64,000 nt of DNA, from positions 7,750,001 to 7,814,000 of the forward strand of contig OY783207.1 in assembly GCA_963678705.1 (NCBI GenBank), written 5' to 3'. This document shows positions 45,431-57,949 of the stretch, one piece after another. A program made the translations under genes and the position numbers. The stretch's first letter is position 1. Each line of letters begins with the position of its first letter. This stretch comes from Panorpa germanica (Eukaryota > Arthropoda > Insecta > Mecoptera > Panorpidae). The notes below the pieces were generated by a model. The model had not been told where the DNA came from, did no database searches, and saw only the letters and a program-made list of their open reading frames with translations.

Positions 45431-47228
45431 GGAACAAACCATTTACACCATTTATCCCTCAAATATTCAAAATAACACATCTCAAGCGGTTATAAAGTTC
45501 ATTTATTTATAATTTCACAAAAGCGGTGAGGGGGGTAAGATAATTATTACGTAGTGTTTTATTTAAATACTACCTGAGTCTCAAAGGGCTATGTGTGAAT
45601 GCCTAATAAGCAATTATACAACTAAATAAGTAAATTCTGTCCTACAAAAGCAGTGTAATGGTATTAAGGGCTCCCGGCTGTCAACGGGCCGACGCGATGG
45701 GACGCGACGCAGGCGGACAGCCAAACTGTAATCCGATTAAGTAATTATTATTTAAAGTCCTCTGTAACATAATTACAAATTAAAACTGAAATAATTATGA
45801 ATTGAATACAACTCTAAATGTTGGCGTTGAAATGTTGACTAACGGTGAAGGGATTAACTTTGATTTGTATTTAATAGGTTCGTGTAAAAACGTAAATGTT
45901 GTTTAAAACTCCTCTTGTTTCATTTTATTAGCTGGTGCCATAACATCTAGTCATTGCGATATTAAAATCTTAACAAAAACTGAAGGAGATCAATAAAGCA
46001 ATAGAACAAAAACATTTGTATTATTGTTTGCTGTTACTTATAGTCCAGTAGCTATGTGAAAATTACAGGCCGGTACTGAAAACTAAGTGTTTTAATATAA
46101 AAGACACCACGGAAAATTTTTGTAGACTAAAACATAAGAATATTTTTTGGTTTTCTTCAAATTTCCCGACATTGATTGGTTCTAAGACTTTTGTAGTTAT
46201 TTTTAATTTTAAAGAGAATAAAATTTGGAACAAATTTCTCTTCCACAATTTTCCATAAACCCAATAAGCGCGTTGTAGCTCCAGGAAAATAGGGCCAATA
46301 GGGAAAATATATAAAAAACATAAGTTAAATTTAAAAGAAACTTAAAACAAGTTAAAAGAAACATTGTTGTAATATTGAACTGCCATAGCCAAAGCAGCAA
46401 AATAAATCATGGTTTTATTATGAAAACTAATTGAAATATTGAATGTATTGAACCGTCAAACGCAACGTAGAAACAACGTCTACTACAGTAAGTGCTATTC
46501 ACTGAATTTACAAATGGTTAATACTTTAAAGTGATTCTTGGTTACAAACGACAAGTATTAAAGTGTTCACTTTGACGTGTTAGTTTTGCACGTAAGACTT
46601 TTGATAAAAGGATTTAATTTATATATGTAATAAAAGCAACAAAGTTCTAAAATAATCCTAATGAATTACAGATTAAGTGGTGCCAACACCTCAAAGTGTA
46701 GCTGTAGACTGTAGCTGTACATTACATGTTTGCAGTTGGCACTCCTGCAGTGTTACAAGCTATACATTATGTCTATTGTTATTGTTTCACGAGCTGCTGT
46801 GCTACGAGGTTAGTGCAGCCAGCAAAGGAGAATGATGTTTTAATAATAATGGATCAGAATATACTCGTCTGAAGTTTCACTACACTGTTAAAAAGTACAA
46901 CATATTCAGAAAATAGTATGAAAATATTTACTGAACATTTTGATGTAAATTATTTTAGAAGTATCAAAACAGAATACAATATCTAGCACCATAGGCAGCA
47001 CCGGCAACATCTCAAGTTATAATCTACACTTCGCCGAGTGCACGACTCAATCTAAATGTGTTACAATCTAAACGTCACTAAGTACTCATTATAGAAGTAA
47101 TACTTTATACGCTATAGAGCACACCGCTCAAACTATTTAATCAAAATCTCAAGTGATATTTGGATATAAAATAGATGCAATTACAAACATTATATTCAGA
47201 TTCTTCGCGTTTCTTTTAAGTAACACAG
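45431..47228. other. Non-coding stretch with one GC-rich hairpin
   Basis: A GC-rich patch at 45670-45725 can form a hairpin: GGCTGTC at its left pairs with GACAGCC at its right around a CGACGCG-rich loop. No gene is supported elsewhere. Confidence 0.45.
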
Positions 47229-47455
47229 CCAGAAAACATTTGTATATACATACTATATTCAATGTATATACATTCATGGATATTGCATATCATATGTATA
47301 TAGTGTTGTGATGTAAAAAATCTACACTATATGTCACATGTACGTGCATGCATTTTAAACAATGTTGCATGTACATAGTATATACTGTCATGTTTATTCA
47401 TTTAATGTATATGCAATTTATATACACAATATAATTTTCACATTATGGAGCATAT
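47229..47455 (+). repeat. Dispersed repeat family E, copy 2
   Basis: Same ends as 24943-25153 (CCAGAAAACATTTG and GGAGCATAT) and the same internal order of blocks. Confidence 0.8.
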
Positions 47456-47839
47456 CTGTTATGTGGGTGGTGTTCTTTCAACTATTGAGTCGTGCATAGA
47501 ATTCTCCAGTTGATAACATTGTAAACTTATGGTAAATTTGATGTCAATATAGTACCATGTTCTAATTTTCGTAAACTTTGAGAGCAATTAATAATCGTTA
47601 TGTTCAAACCGTTAGGGTATGTAGTGCCAGTCAAACCACTTAACATCAGGCAAGCTCTTGACTTGGCCTACCTTTACATAGTGACATCTAGCGTACGTGA
47701 GAGCGCGTTCATCAATTTCTATGAACAGCAGCAGTCCACTGAACGACACAAACGTCACAAACGTCACAAACCACTATTGTCAATAAATTGTTCATCTAAA
47801 ACGAACCCCCAGGATATTTGATTGTTGTTTGATAAACTG

Positions 47840-48245
47840 TCCAAGCCACATCAGAAGTATTATTCCGATTCGAGATGAAGCACCGCTTACCAATGATAAT
47901 GAACATGAGCGTCCGCAGAATATTTGATAAAGAAGAAAACGTCAGACTCTCTTCTAAGCAGACAAACCAACAAAAGCTGCTTTTTTAAATCAACAGAGTA
48001 ATAGAATGCTTGAAGTAGTATAATGTAGACTCATGATGGGTCATACAAATCTTACTTATACTTACTTATTCAAAAGAAAAACCTCAACCAATATGTGAAC
48101 AATGAGACAGCCCACTAACAGTAAAACATATTATTCTTTAATGATCCAAGTACTCATCGCAGAGACAAAATTGTATATGCCTGAAGACTATAAAAAAGCT
48201 TATTGACTCTATTACTGAAAGTAATCTAATCTCTGCATTTTAAAT
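47840..48245 (+). mobile_element. LINE-B copy 2 (decayed non-LTR C-terminus)
   Basis: Around 48030 the plus strand reads RLMMGHTNLTYTYLFKRKTS. After a frameshift it reads CEQ, a stop, then DSPLTVKHII and, after more stops, SKYSSQRQ and KKLIDSITESNLISAF with a natural stop at 48241-48243. This is the GHT-LTH...C--C..PLTVKHIL...C--Y--R layout. The second Cys codon has become TGA. It is a dead copy of the family at 41950-42235. A conserved-looking KPHQKYYSDSR upstream (about 47845) may belong to it. Confidence 0.75.
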
Positions 48246-48339
48246 ACCCATCTCTTGTTTATAGACTATAAGTTATATATTACAAAATTACAAACTCATA
48301 ACAATCAGGTGAAAGTTGATGCACAGAGAAAGGCAATGT

Positions 48340-48440
48340 TTTCGTGAAAATTGAGTATATTTTTATTTAAATCTAAAATACAAACTTTGAGGTTAGTAAT
48401 GAAACACAATATCTGCCAAATGTCACTTCAATGATGGTTA
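48340..48440. repeat. Dispersed repeat family H, copy 2
   Basis: Matches 31960-32065 (ATTTTTATTTAAATCTAAAA, GTTAGTAATGAAACACAATA, CAAATGTCAC). On the minus strand it directly follows an open frame (48438-48623) containing MRHGRPQKGATATLALTAGF, so H may be the 3' non-coding part of a transposon whose coding end is that frame. I do not recognise that peptide. Confidence 0.55.
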
Positions 48441-48732
48441 AAAAATTATGCGAAATTCGGAAAATTGTTCAACTAAAAATCCAGCAGTGAGTGCAAGTGT
48501 TGCGGTTGCCCCTTTTTGTGGACGCCCATGTCGCATAGGCTGGGTGTATTGAAAATACATGGAAACATTTTCGGAATGACAATTACGATCAATAAAATAT
48601 ATAACCGCTACTTTATAAAACAAATATTTTTAATAAAAAGGTTATACTCTAATTCTTTCATTACCATTACCCTGGAATTTCTGAATATTTTGTAAATATT
48701 TTACATGAATTCTTTAATTTGTAATTTGATAT

Positions 48733-49005
48733 ACAACTTTTATTTTCTACATAGCCGTATTGAAGTATTTGCGTGAAAAATTTTATCAGAAATGGCAAAA
48801 TTTATACAATAACAATTCGTGAATTTTATACTACAATAATGCGCCTTAACATAGAGCAAAAACACAGTAAATACAATCGATTAACCACCGTATTCTCCAG
48901 ATCTGATCTCGTGTGACTTCCTTATGTTCTTGAAGCTAATATTGTCGCTCCGGGGTACCCGTTTTCACACGATTGATGCCACAAACGAGTTAACCGATTT
49001 TGATC
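48733..49005 (+). mobile_element. Mariner (Tc1/mariner) transposase C-terminal remnant
   Basis: The plus strand reads TTFIFYIAVLKYLREKFYQK, a stop, then ILYYNNAP and HRAKTQ, and after a frameshift PPYSPDLISCDFLMF and SLRGTRFHTIDATNELTDFD. These correspond to the VL--LRE, HDNAPAH and PPYSPDLAP-D motifs of mariner transposases, which hold the last two catalytic Asp residues of the DD34D triad. The Asp in HDNAPAH is Asn here, the third Asp is kept, and stops plus a frameshift confirm a pseudogene. The N-terminal two thirds are missing. Confidence 0.85.
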
Positions 49006-52000
49006 ATTTTTTGTAAAATAATTCAGTACAGTGCTGTTAACTCTACTTCTTTTCATTACTTTTTTAACACACCTTGAACAGTACACGTAATTCAAAGTAA
49101 TTTGTTTTTGAAAACCAAAATTACTTTCCTATCTACGTAATATTTATCAATTAATACTAGAAGTAAAGAAATACATGATTACAGCATGCAAAGTAAATTA
49201 GACAAGTTTGCAACAAACATAACCTAAAAGATACGATCAAACCATCATCACTTAAAGTGAAGTGAAGTGTGAAATAGGTCAATATTTCCAAATCCTTGGT
49301 GATGCAATGACTAAAAGAACGGATGCGTGGAAAACATAAGCGATTGGAATAAAATATTGCCACCCTAAAAACAATAAATATTGGTAATTTATCGTTTGAA
49401 ATGAAATACCCTTTGTATGTATACACATACAAACACAAAGCACTATTTGAGGTTAGGTCCTGTAGAGCTGCAGCTTTATCCCGCAATGTAAGTCGCTAGG
49501 GATATGTTTACAAAGACAAATATTCAATTTGGGATTAGAAGTGGTATTCACAAGCGGTTCTAGAAATCTAAGGCAGCTATCTGTCTTTACAAGGAACAAA
49601 TACTCACTCGTATTTAATAAAATCGGTGGAATAAAAGTTCTATTAGGTGAAACATGTGTAACTAAAAGCTAGGTTAAAATTTCAAATTTATTTACTACTA
49701 TTTTAAGAGATTTATTCTTGCATTAGTGTATTAAATGTAAATTATGTGTTAATATCTAAATTAAAATTACTAAATTAGATAAAACTAAGGGTAGTGTTAT
49801 ATTTAGTTTAATCATTCTTATATAGGTATTTATGTATTCTGAATTAATATGAACATTACATTATTTATGTTAAATAAACCTTTAATATACGTACGTAGTG
49901 ATGTTTGATTTATTAATAGCGAAATATTCGAAAGCTATTTTAGATCTGATTAACAAATATCGGATGTAATTTGATTTTCAAATAAAACACCGAACAAAAA
50001 AAATCAGCTCACATGGTGAAGGCGTATTTGAATATTTAAATATTACAAGTTACTGCAAAAGAGGAAGTAGAATGAAAAGATAGGAAAAATGTCAATAGTG
50101 GGTAGAACCGTGTGGGCGTTACCCTCCCCATGCACTGTTATGCGGTAATTGCATTTAATTTCCCAGCACGTTCGCTCTATACGAGAATAGGAAAAGAGGA
50201 AGAAGGTTAAAAAAAAGGAGGAAGAGGATATACATATATGCAAAAGAACTAAAAATATTTAAAATTAAAATACTGTGTGAATCATTTTAAAAGAGGCATT
50301 TTTGATTGCAGTGAATAGCAGAAATTGCTTTGAATAGGGAAATATTACATTAAATATACTCACTCACTCGTTGGTGAAAAATATATAAAATTCCGACAAG
50401 AACGAATATGAAATACGTACAGATATGGTAACATGAAGAGCACATGGTGCGGTGATTTTTTTAATTGAAATAATTTTTGCTATAAATATTAATTAGTTAT
50501 TTAATATATATATATATATATATATAAATTCATCCTGGGTTTATTTGTGCTCGGAAAGCTCGAAAAGTAGTCGGCTAATGGGCTTGTTTCCTATGTCTTA
50601 ATTTCTATAAAAGTGTACTATATATTGATAAAGTGGGTTACTAGAACCTCAAATGTTCAATTATTTTTTAATAACTCCTTATATGTTAAGAGATATTAAC
50701 AATTAAAAAAGTCATTTTGTCTCTTTAATTATTAAAGGGATTCAACGTTGTACACATTCCAAGTGCATGTGACATCACAATACTTGTGTAAGGTTACCAA
50801 CCTTACAGCTCATAAATCTCTGCTATATCTATTTATATATCAAAATATCAAATATTATTTACAGCTATTACAGCCTTAGCTGGGTTAAATAAAATAAAAA
50901 CTTATTATTTTTTGACTTAAGTTGATTATTTGACTACCAACAACTACAGAACATTACCACAGCACTGACCTACTCAACAAATAACTGACGTTAAAATGCA
51001 TTTCACGTCATACAAATATGGCCGACCATTTCTAGCGCTAAAACTATGATTGAAACTTTTAATTGCTATATCTTCGTCAATATTTAGATATTTAATAAAA
51101 TAGACACGCCAATACACATTTATTAACATCAATTTCAATCAACAATTGAAAAATCGACCACTAAAAAATGAGGACACAAGCCTCAACGTTATATTCGAAT
51201 ATTCAGCGTAGAGTGAAGTTTAATAATGTTTACAATCTATTTGTAATTATTATCTAATTATAATCATTAGTAATAATATTGTAAAAATAGAAAACGATAG
51301 GTCAGTACGTCAATCAGTATCTTCCAACTGACAGTGGTAACTGACAAGTAAGGTTAATAAAATTTAGCATAGTACACCATATAAATGCACAGTCATAGTT
51401 AGTCATAATAGAATTACTGTCACACAGCTACTACAGCAGACTAATGCATGATCGCTATAATATATCAGTTACAATTATCCCATATACATGACATATTTCA
51501 TGACATCTCGAGGTAATTAATTCGCTGACGATAAGTTCCTATTAGCAGCATTAATCATTCAAATTTAAGCACACTTGTTACCAGTATAAATGGAAATAGA
51601 GAGATGGTCATTAAGCAATCTTAAAAAACAGTTCTTAAATAATTAAAACTTTGCAAATTGTATAAAATAGTGATTTCTTTACATAGGCTTATATCTAGAA
51701 GGTCTTAGGTCATTAAGTAAAACTATACATTGATGTTTTTAAAAAGTCCATGTGCAAATTACTTTCAGAATCAAATTAATGTAAACTTTTTAAGTCCGCG
51801 GCTATATTGAGGTATTGTAGTTTTACGTGTGCCAGATTGAAACAAAATATAACATGCAAATAATATAATGCAACTGCAAACTTAATTGAATTGCGTTATG
51901 AATTACTTGTACATCCACTATACTCTTCCGAATTAACTTCCTTCGTTACAAACATGAATCGAAATTTCTAGCGACTTGAGATCGACTGGAAAAAGGTCAC

Positions 52001-52149
52001 ACAACTCTCGTACTTCATTATGATACAATAAATTGCCGAACTCAAAACTTTAAATAGTATTTGAACTGACTTTCCAAATCCATTTCTTTGATAATAATAA
52101 TAAAAATAGAAATGTTATAGATACAACAGAAAATAAATGGCCAGATTAT
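49006..52149. other. A+T-rich non-coding stretch
   Basis: Only a (TA)12-type run at 50503-50527 stands out. Frames at 49157-49486 and 50043-50243 have no recognisable domains. Confidence 0.5.
50503..50527. repeat. (TA)n microsatellite
   Basis: About twelve uninterrupted TA units. Confidence 0.95.
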
Positions 52150-52157
52150 ATATATAT

Positions 52158-52232
<75 letters not shown>
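52147..52232. repeat. Compound palindromic microsatellite (TA)(CA)(TA)(TG)
   Basis: A short TA run, then about six CA units (52158-52170), about 23 TA units and about eight TG units. CA on the left and TG on the right are complementary, so the 86-bp block is self-complementary overall. Confidence 0.95.
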
Positions 52233-52233
<1 letters not shown>

Positions 52234-53249
52234 TTGTTATGTAACTTGTTAGTTGTAATGACATAATAATTGTTATGAAACCCCTGTTACAGCATCCATG
52301 GGAATTTTGAAGTGAGAGATGTTAATGTCAAAATAATAGCAGATTGGGTGGAATAAGGAGAGGGTCCAGTCCTCAAAGTCCTTTATAGTAGCTGGTAAAA
52401 TAACTGAATTATAGGGGATGATTTTAGTGATCCGTTCAAAGAGGTTGAGGGCTGGTACTTTGGGACGCGATGGGGTAGAAATAAGGGAGGTGATGTTTCC
52501 AACTGTTACATGACAGCGACAGCTGTTTGAGGTAATGGTAAGCATTATTTGATTTGGTAATTAATTTCCCTTATTTACTCGTATTTATTTATAACTTCAC
52601 ATATCCTTTGTATTATTGTATTCGAAATTATTAATAATACTTCACTTAGAATAATTCACTTGAATTGAATAGAATAATTATGCGGACAAAAATTGATTCC
52701 AAATAGATGTAGACCACATGCAAAATGTTCTAAATAATATCTATCTCCTAATAATATGACACCGATATTTACTAGCCTTGCACACGCACGTATAGAGTTC
52801 CAAAACGATGTCTGTATTACAAGACAATGACGTCAGATGTTATCAGGGATTCCAGGACAAATATCTATTTATCTAGAAACAAAACTGTGTTTAATTCATC
52901 ATCAGCATCAGCACACTGTTAATATATTCTCTGGTAGTTACTAAATCATGTTGAATGCACATTCAGTTTCCACCACTAAGCACTGTGAGATATGAAGATA
53001 CACAAAGTTGCTGCTTCGTATTGAGCTCGCCGAGTAGCGTGAATAACACCAAACGATTAAATTATCTCAGAGTAACTGAATTAAGTAGTACAGCATTAAG
53101 ACGCTGAGCAAACAACATGTGGTTTATGTCTTGGATAAAATGTTCTGATAGATCTAACACAGTAAATGCAAACATGTAAAAACTAAATAAGAAGCAACAT
53201 CTTAATCAGTATATGATTACAGGCTCATGTGGTCAATAAAAGATTACAT
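52233..53249. other. Non-coding stretch
   Basis: A minus-strand 90-codon frame at 52273-52545 has mixed composition (for example PYNSVILPATIKDFEDW) but no recognisable family. Nothing else is seen. Confidence 0.4.
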
Positions 53250-53545
53250 AGTAAGAGAGGAGATTAAGATGGAGAGTAGCATGTTAAGAGAGGGAGTGAG
53301 GAAGAGATTATTACGAAAGGAACGAAATGACATAGAGAAAGATGAAAATTGGGAGAAATATGAAGACTGAAGAAAAAGGTTGTGCAAATGCAGCAGCAGG
53401 AAAGTATGGCAAAAATTGAACAATACAACTGCAATCAGAGATATAAAAAGATTTAGGAAAGAGAGAAGATTTAGAATGGGAAATGAGGAGAGAGGAAACA
53501 GATAGTGGGAAGACGGTGAATAATGGTGCCATAGAAAATAGTTTA
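53250..53545 (+). mobile_element. LINE-A fragment 9
   Basis: Near 53466 it reads RRFRMGNEERGNR, a stop, then WEDGE, matching RF-R-LGNE--GNRYW with Tyr replaced by a stop. Upstream, REGVRKRLLRKERNDIEKDE and NWEKYED resemble the region before that block. The knuckle is missing, probably lost at the junction with the direct repeat that follows. Confidence 0.7.
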
Positions 53546-53690
53546 TAAGGGGCATATTAGATCTATAAAACTCGAGAGCAATTGGGATTTCAAGATTAAA
53601 ACTGGAGTAGGCTGAATTAAGCCTTATTAGTTAATTAAAGAGGAATATTGAAAATAGTTTATAAGCGACATACTAGATCTATATAACTAT
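53536..53690. repeat. Direct repeat of about 38 bp flanking a 70-bp spacer
   Basis: GAAAATAGTTTATAAGGGGC and the following ATATTAGATCTATA recur about 112 bp later as GAAAATAGTTTATAAGCGAC and ATACTAGATCTATA. The first copy abuts the end of LINE-A fragment 9. Confidence 0.8.
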
Positions 53691-54775
53691 ATAATAGTAT
53701 GCATTATGTAGAAACAATTAAACTAATGTCTCTCTCGGTCTCTCTCGTATACTCGTATTTATTCAATAAATGCAGTTGCATGTAATTTTTATATAATTAG
53801 TGTTTTATATATCTTTAAATTGGCTGTCCACTTTATGTATACCTTAACAAGTTCTGTAGATTGTATAAGAGAGCAAAAGAGACATTGACTTATATGAAGC
53901 AAAGATTAAATTATTTTGTTTCATTATTTTTACAGGCAATTGATGCAACTCCTTTTATAAATGGGGTTATAAGATGAATAATTCAGTTGCAGCATAACTT
54001 TGTAACGGCAAGAAGCAAATCATATACTATTTTGACAATTTATTCAACAACAACTGGTATTTATTCTAGTCAAATGACTTTCCAACATAGCTATACCGTC
54101 AGAGGTGGTACCACATTCATTTGGACTCCAACAGGAGCACCTTATTGAAGGAAATATGGCTTTGCATCAAAGTGTCGTCCATACCATAGGCAATGAGTTT
54201 CCTAAGAACATTAAGAGCTAAGCCCTAAAATTAACGGCAAACACGAAATGATGGAGTGTACTAGATGACTGCTCTATCCAATCACCATGAACAACGCTGG
54301 AAGAATGATGATTGGTCACAAAAATATTACTCCAATTTTCATATGACCATATCTTCTTCAATTTTCTGATCCTTATAGACTTTTGATAGATATAAAAATA
54401 TTCTTAAGGATTCAATAAGCCAGAAAGGATGCTTTATGGTCCTATTTATTAAAACTAATCTTCACTTATCTTCGTTTAAAGTAATATAAAATATATTCCA
54501 TGTTATATGAAGATCTTAATATAATTTTAAATGAAATCTCCAAGTATTGTGGTGTGCAAGTAACACGTTCCACGTGTCCCTATCTTCCACTGCAGCTTAT
54601 ATGTAAAGTTTAGTAATGCTCCACTAATAAAATCTTCATTAATTTGATATGTTCCTTTCGAAGTCAGATATAGCTAGTGGATTAAATTTTGTACACATTG
54701 AATATTACTCCTAACTACTAACCGCTGTCAACTATTATCTACCTGGTTTAACTTACAGTATGGAAGATTGGAATA
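53691..54775. other. A+T-rich non-coding stretch
   Basis: Nothing supportable. Confidence 0.5.
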
Positions 54776-55014
54776 TACAGGGTGTAACATAATTTACACC
54801 CTGTGATTTATTAAAATAAAATTAGATAATATGTTTCATTTGTATATTCTATTGATTGCAGGCATGAATAAGACGAGATTTAGAATCACAAGAAAGTTAT
54901 CTTTACTTCCTGGTGAACACCTTCAGGCTTCATCAGCACAAAAAGGGTAAGTTTATTTAAAAGTAATATTTTATAAATCTTATAATAATGTTTTCCCTTT
55001 CGAATCACCCTGTA
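54776..55014. mobile_element. Possible TA-flanked mariner-type mini-element
   Basis: The left end TACAGGGTG and the right end CACCCTGTA are inverted and bounded by TA, the Tc1/mariner target. Inside the left end a perfect 11-bp stem with a 6-nt loop lies at 54777-54804 (ACAGGGTGTAA / TTACACCCTGT). The right inner sequence AATCACCCTG mirrors CACCCTGTGATT on the left. The short terminal repeat leaves room for coincidence. Confidence 0.45.
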
Positions 55015-55583
55015 CATCACTAATACGGCTGTGTAAGTCTGTAAACGGGAATGCAATAAACTCAAGTCAATTTTGAGGATAAACAAATTACGTGAACGTG
55101 GTATATTTTTGTTGATGCTTCACTGACTGTGTGTGTGTGTTCTTGTATCAGTGTGTTAGTGTATGGTATATATACATACTCTGTGTATCTATATAAGTAT
55201 ATAAGTAACTATTTCTAACTGCACCATATAAGTATATAACTCTATGGTAGTATTTACTGGTCTTCTCTTTAGATTTTGAAACGCAAAACTGCATTAAACT
55301 AGTGAAGTTAGTTCAAAACATTGCAGGCACGTCCGCTTCGTTTAATTGTTATTCTGTTCACTGCTTAAAACAAAGATGGCGAATGTGTGTGACGTTTTAT
55401 ATGTGTTATATGCATATACCCTATTTAATGTACTTACTTTCATATGTACATGTGTGTTAGATTAGATTGGGATGATTTACGTACTTCAATATTTTATAAT
55501 ATACTCCTACAGTGTCATGTCGTTCTTCTCTTCGTTCTTCCTTTTTAAATAATTAAATTTAACTATGTACAATATAAAATAAA
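55015..55583. other. A+T-rich non-coding stretch
   Basis: A (TG) run at 55129-55140 and no gene. Confidence 0.5.
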
Positions 55584-56100
55584 CTAGCTTTTACCCCCGT
55601 CGCTAAACGACGTCTGTCTTTTGTGTGTGAATTGAATTGAATTTCAAATTTTAATTCCATTTTTAAATTGTAATATTAAACTCGTTCTATATTAACCCCC
55701 CGTGTGAACACTATATTTTTAGAGTCATTGTGTGTACTTTTGGTCTTTGAGGGCACAGTTGACATTTTCCAGTTTTCTAAGCTTTCAAAAAATCTGAAAA
55801 AAATCTGGATTACTTCTTGAAGTGTCTACTACATGGTCCAGAAGTTACCAAAGCCCAAAGTTTAAAATCGTTGTTAATAAAAAATCACAAATAGTAAAAA
55901 ACGCGGAAAAAACGGAATATTGTTAAAAAATGCATAACTTTATAAGAAAAACTGTTGTAGACTTTTTTATCTTAGACTTTAAGCTTTCGAAAGAATGTAG
56001 TGTCTTTGGCGTGTGCTCCAAAAAGTTGAATTATTTGTGCACCTGAAAGTGTGGAATATTTTACGGATTCAGGCATGTCATAATAAATGGAACGGTGATT
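55584..56100 (-). mobile_element. Possible Helitron-like element, 3' end only
   Basis: CTAGCTTTTACCCCCGTCGC at 55584 is, on the minus strand, a terminus ending GGTAAAAGCTAG followed by T, which fits the CTAG|T rule of Helitron 3' ends. The text to the right (GTCTACTACATGGTCCAGAA, then GCGGAAAAAACGG) is repeat-like, but a matching TC 5' end was not located, so the right boundary given is approximate. Confidence 0.35.
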
Positions 56101-57092
56101 ATTCGGCACAAAATAAATTTTTATTGATCAAAATACAAAAGTTATGAAATAATAATTAATATTAGTTAATAATAATTAGTGTCAAAAAGAGAATTTGAAT
56201 TGAAACCATGAAAAAACTGTAAAACAATGAGAAAAGCAAGAAAATCATTTATTAACATTGGAAAATACAAACGTCGTTTGTACACTGACCCTTTTAGGGA
56301 ACAATTATAAAACATTTTTAAAACATAAATTAAAACAAAAATAAATTAGCAAATAAAAATTAGCAAGAGGCAGCTGCATATTACATTTGAGTGACTACGT
56401 TTTTTTACCACCCCCCTATTAGTCTTTCTGCGGACGTCTATGCTTCTACATAAATAATTCCAATATGAAAGTTTCGCGTCAAAATAATAGAGAAACTAAT
56501 TATTTGTTTAAAAGACACAACATCTTAAATAAATAAAACTGTCTGGAATAAAAGTTCGAGTCATTAAAAACCCCTGTTCAGAAACTTTTACATTACATTT
56601 TTAAATATCGAATTAAAATTCAAATTATAATAAACAAAATCATCATTTGCATTTAGTACATTACGTTACATTTTATGCTTTTAAATATATTTTCTTTTAA
56701 CTTCTTCGTATTTCAGTTATATGGTTTACTTTTTTTTCTTCAAATCACTGAACTTGCAACTTTATCTAGTATTGATGGGAGTTAACCATCTAAGATCACG
56801 AGAGACCGTATCAAATAGCGAGCTGCCGCTCCATGGCGTCTTAAAGAAATGAAGAGAGAGCTGAAGGATGAATCCTGTAAGACATCTTGATCCTTTTCAT
56901 TGCATACTGGAAGTCCAATTTAAATTGAATTCATTTCAACTAAGATTTGCATAAAGCCAGTACAGTTGAAGCAGACAGAATCACAGTAGGCCCTTAATTT
57001 AATGGAACCAGTATTACTTTAATTTTAGAATACAGAAATACAGTTACTTCAATACTAAGATGTGATAAATATTACTGAAATTATTAATTACT
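56101..57092. other. A+T-rich non-coding stretch
   Basis: Nothing supportable. Confidence 0.5.
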
Positions 57093-57497
57093 ATGGATCT
57101 AATTCCCTTCTTTCGAGATCAAATATTATGTTATTTTATTAGCAGAGGGGGTACATTTACCGTACAAAATAAAATATCTACATATTTATTTTCTTATGTC
57201 CTGAAATCGGAATTATCTGTCGTTGTGCTTTCAAAGCTATATAAGTTACTCGAAATTTGTCTACAAATAATAAAAATTAAAATAAAACATAAAAAATTCA
57301 GTCGACTGTACTCGTTTACAAAAGTTTCTAGTAACAGAGAAGCACTAAACGAAAAAACTAATTCAAAAGTGAAATCCACCAGAGTTATTAGTTCTTTTTT
57401 TTGCATTTGTTTTATGTCATTAGAAAATATAATTGCTCGTCTATCTGCAATGCTAGAAATGCAATCTCTGTTTTTATTTTCTTTCTATTTTCTATAA
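57093..57497 (+). CDS. Unrecognised 134-codon open frame
   Basis: The longest ATG-started frame not explained by a repeat. It begins MDLIPFFRDQILCYFISRGG, has a hydrophobic middle (SELSVVVLSKLYKLLEICLQ), a lysine-rich stretch and a hydrophobic end (FLFSFYFL). Codons are as A+T-rich as the surroundings. At this base composition one such chance frame in 64 kb is not very unlikely. No signal peptide, domain or catalytic motif is recognised and no splice structure is evident, so I regard it as probably spurious. Confidence 0.1.
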   Translation: MDLIPFFRDQILCYFISRGGTFTVQNKISTYLFSYVLKSELSVVVLSKLYKLLEICLQIIKIKIKHKKFSRLYSFTKVSSNREALNEKTNSKVKSTRVISSFFCICFMSLENIIARLSAMLEMQSLFLFSFYFL

Positions 57498-57949
57498 AAA
57501 AAACAAACAAATATTTAGTGATGTTCATTTAAATTTACTTAATTACAAAACATTGCTCAAATACCGAATGGAATACGTTTTAACACAATGTACATTTTTT
57601 AGCTGTGTGTGAAGAATTCCACGTCAAACGGACAAGAATTTGCTTTTTATTTTTAAAACGATTGAAACTTTTGTAAAATATGTACGTTCATATATAAAAG
57701 AACAAGGTCCATAATTTTGTCAATTGTCAAAGAGAATACCTAACTCGCTAAACGCTAAATGTCTACATCAAGTGAAATATTTGTAATATGTTACAATATA
57801 TTGTTAATAACTTCTTATTTAAAGCATCCAAATATCCAAAATGATTTTTAACGAAATCTGCCAGTTCTTAAAATGTTTTTTTCTATGATCTCTCAAAAAT
57901 ACAACAAAGCACGTCTTCTACTGATCTATTGATCCCATGATCTATCACA

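Noticed and set aside
45670-45725. GC-rich patch as a possible structured RNA
   Set aside because: Only a 7-bp stem (GGCTGTC/GACAGCC) with a long loop is visible, which is too weak for an RNA gene call.
47600-47821. 73-codon plus-strand frame just upstream of a LINE-B relic
   Set aside because: It contains a short ERHKRHKRHK simple repeat and no recognisable domain.
52273-52545. 90-codon minus-strand frame with protein-like composition
   Set aside because: No motif, splice signals or conservation evidence. It lies beside a microsatellite and could be chance.
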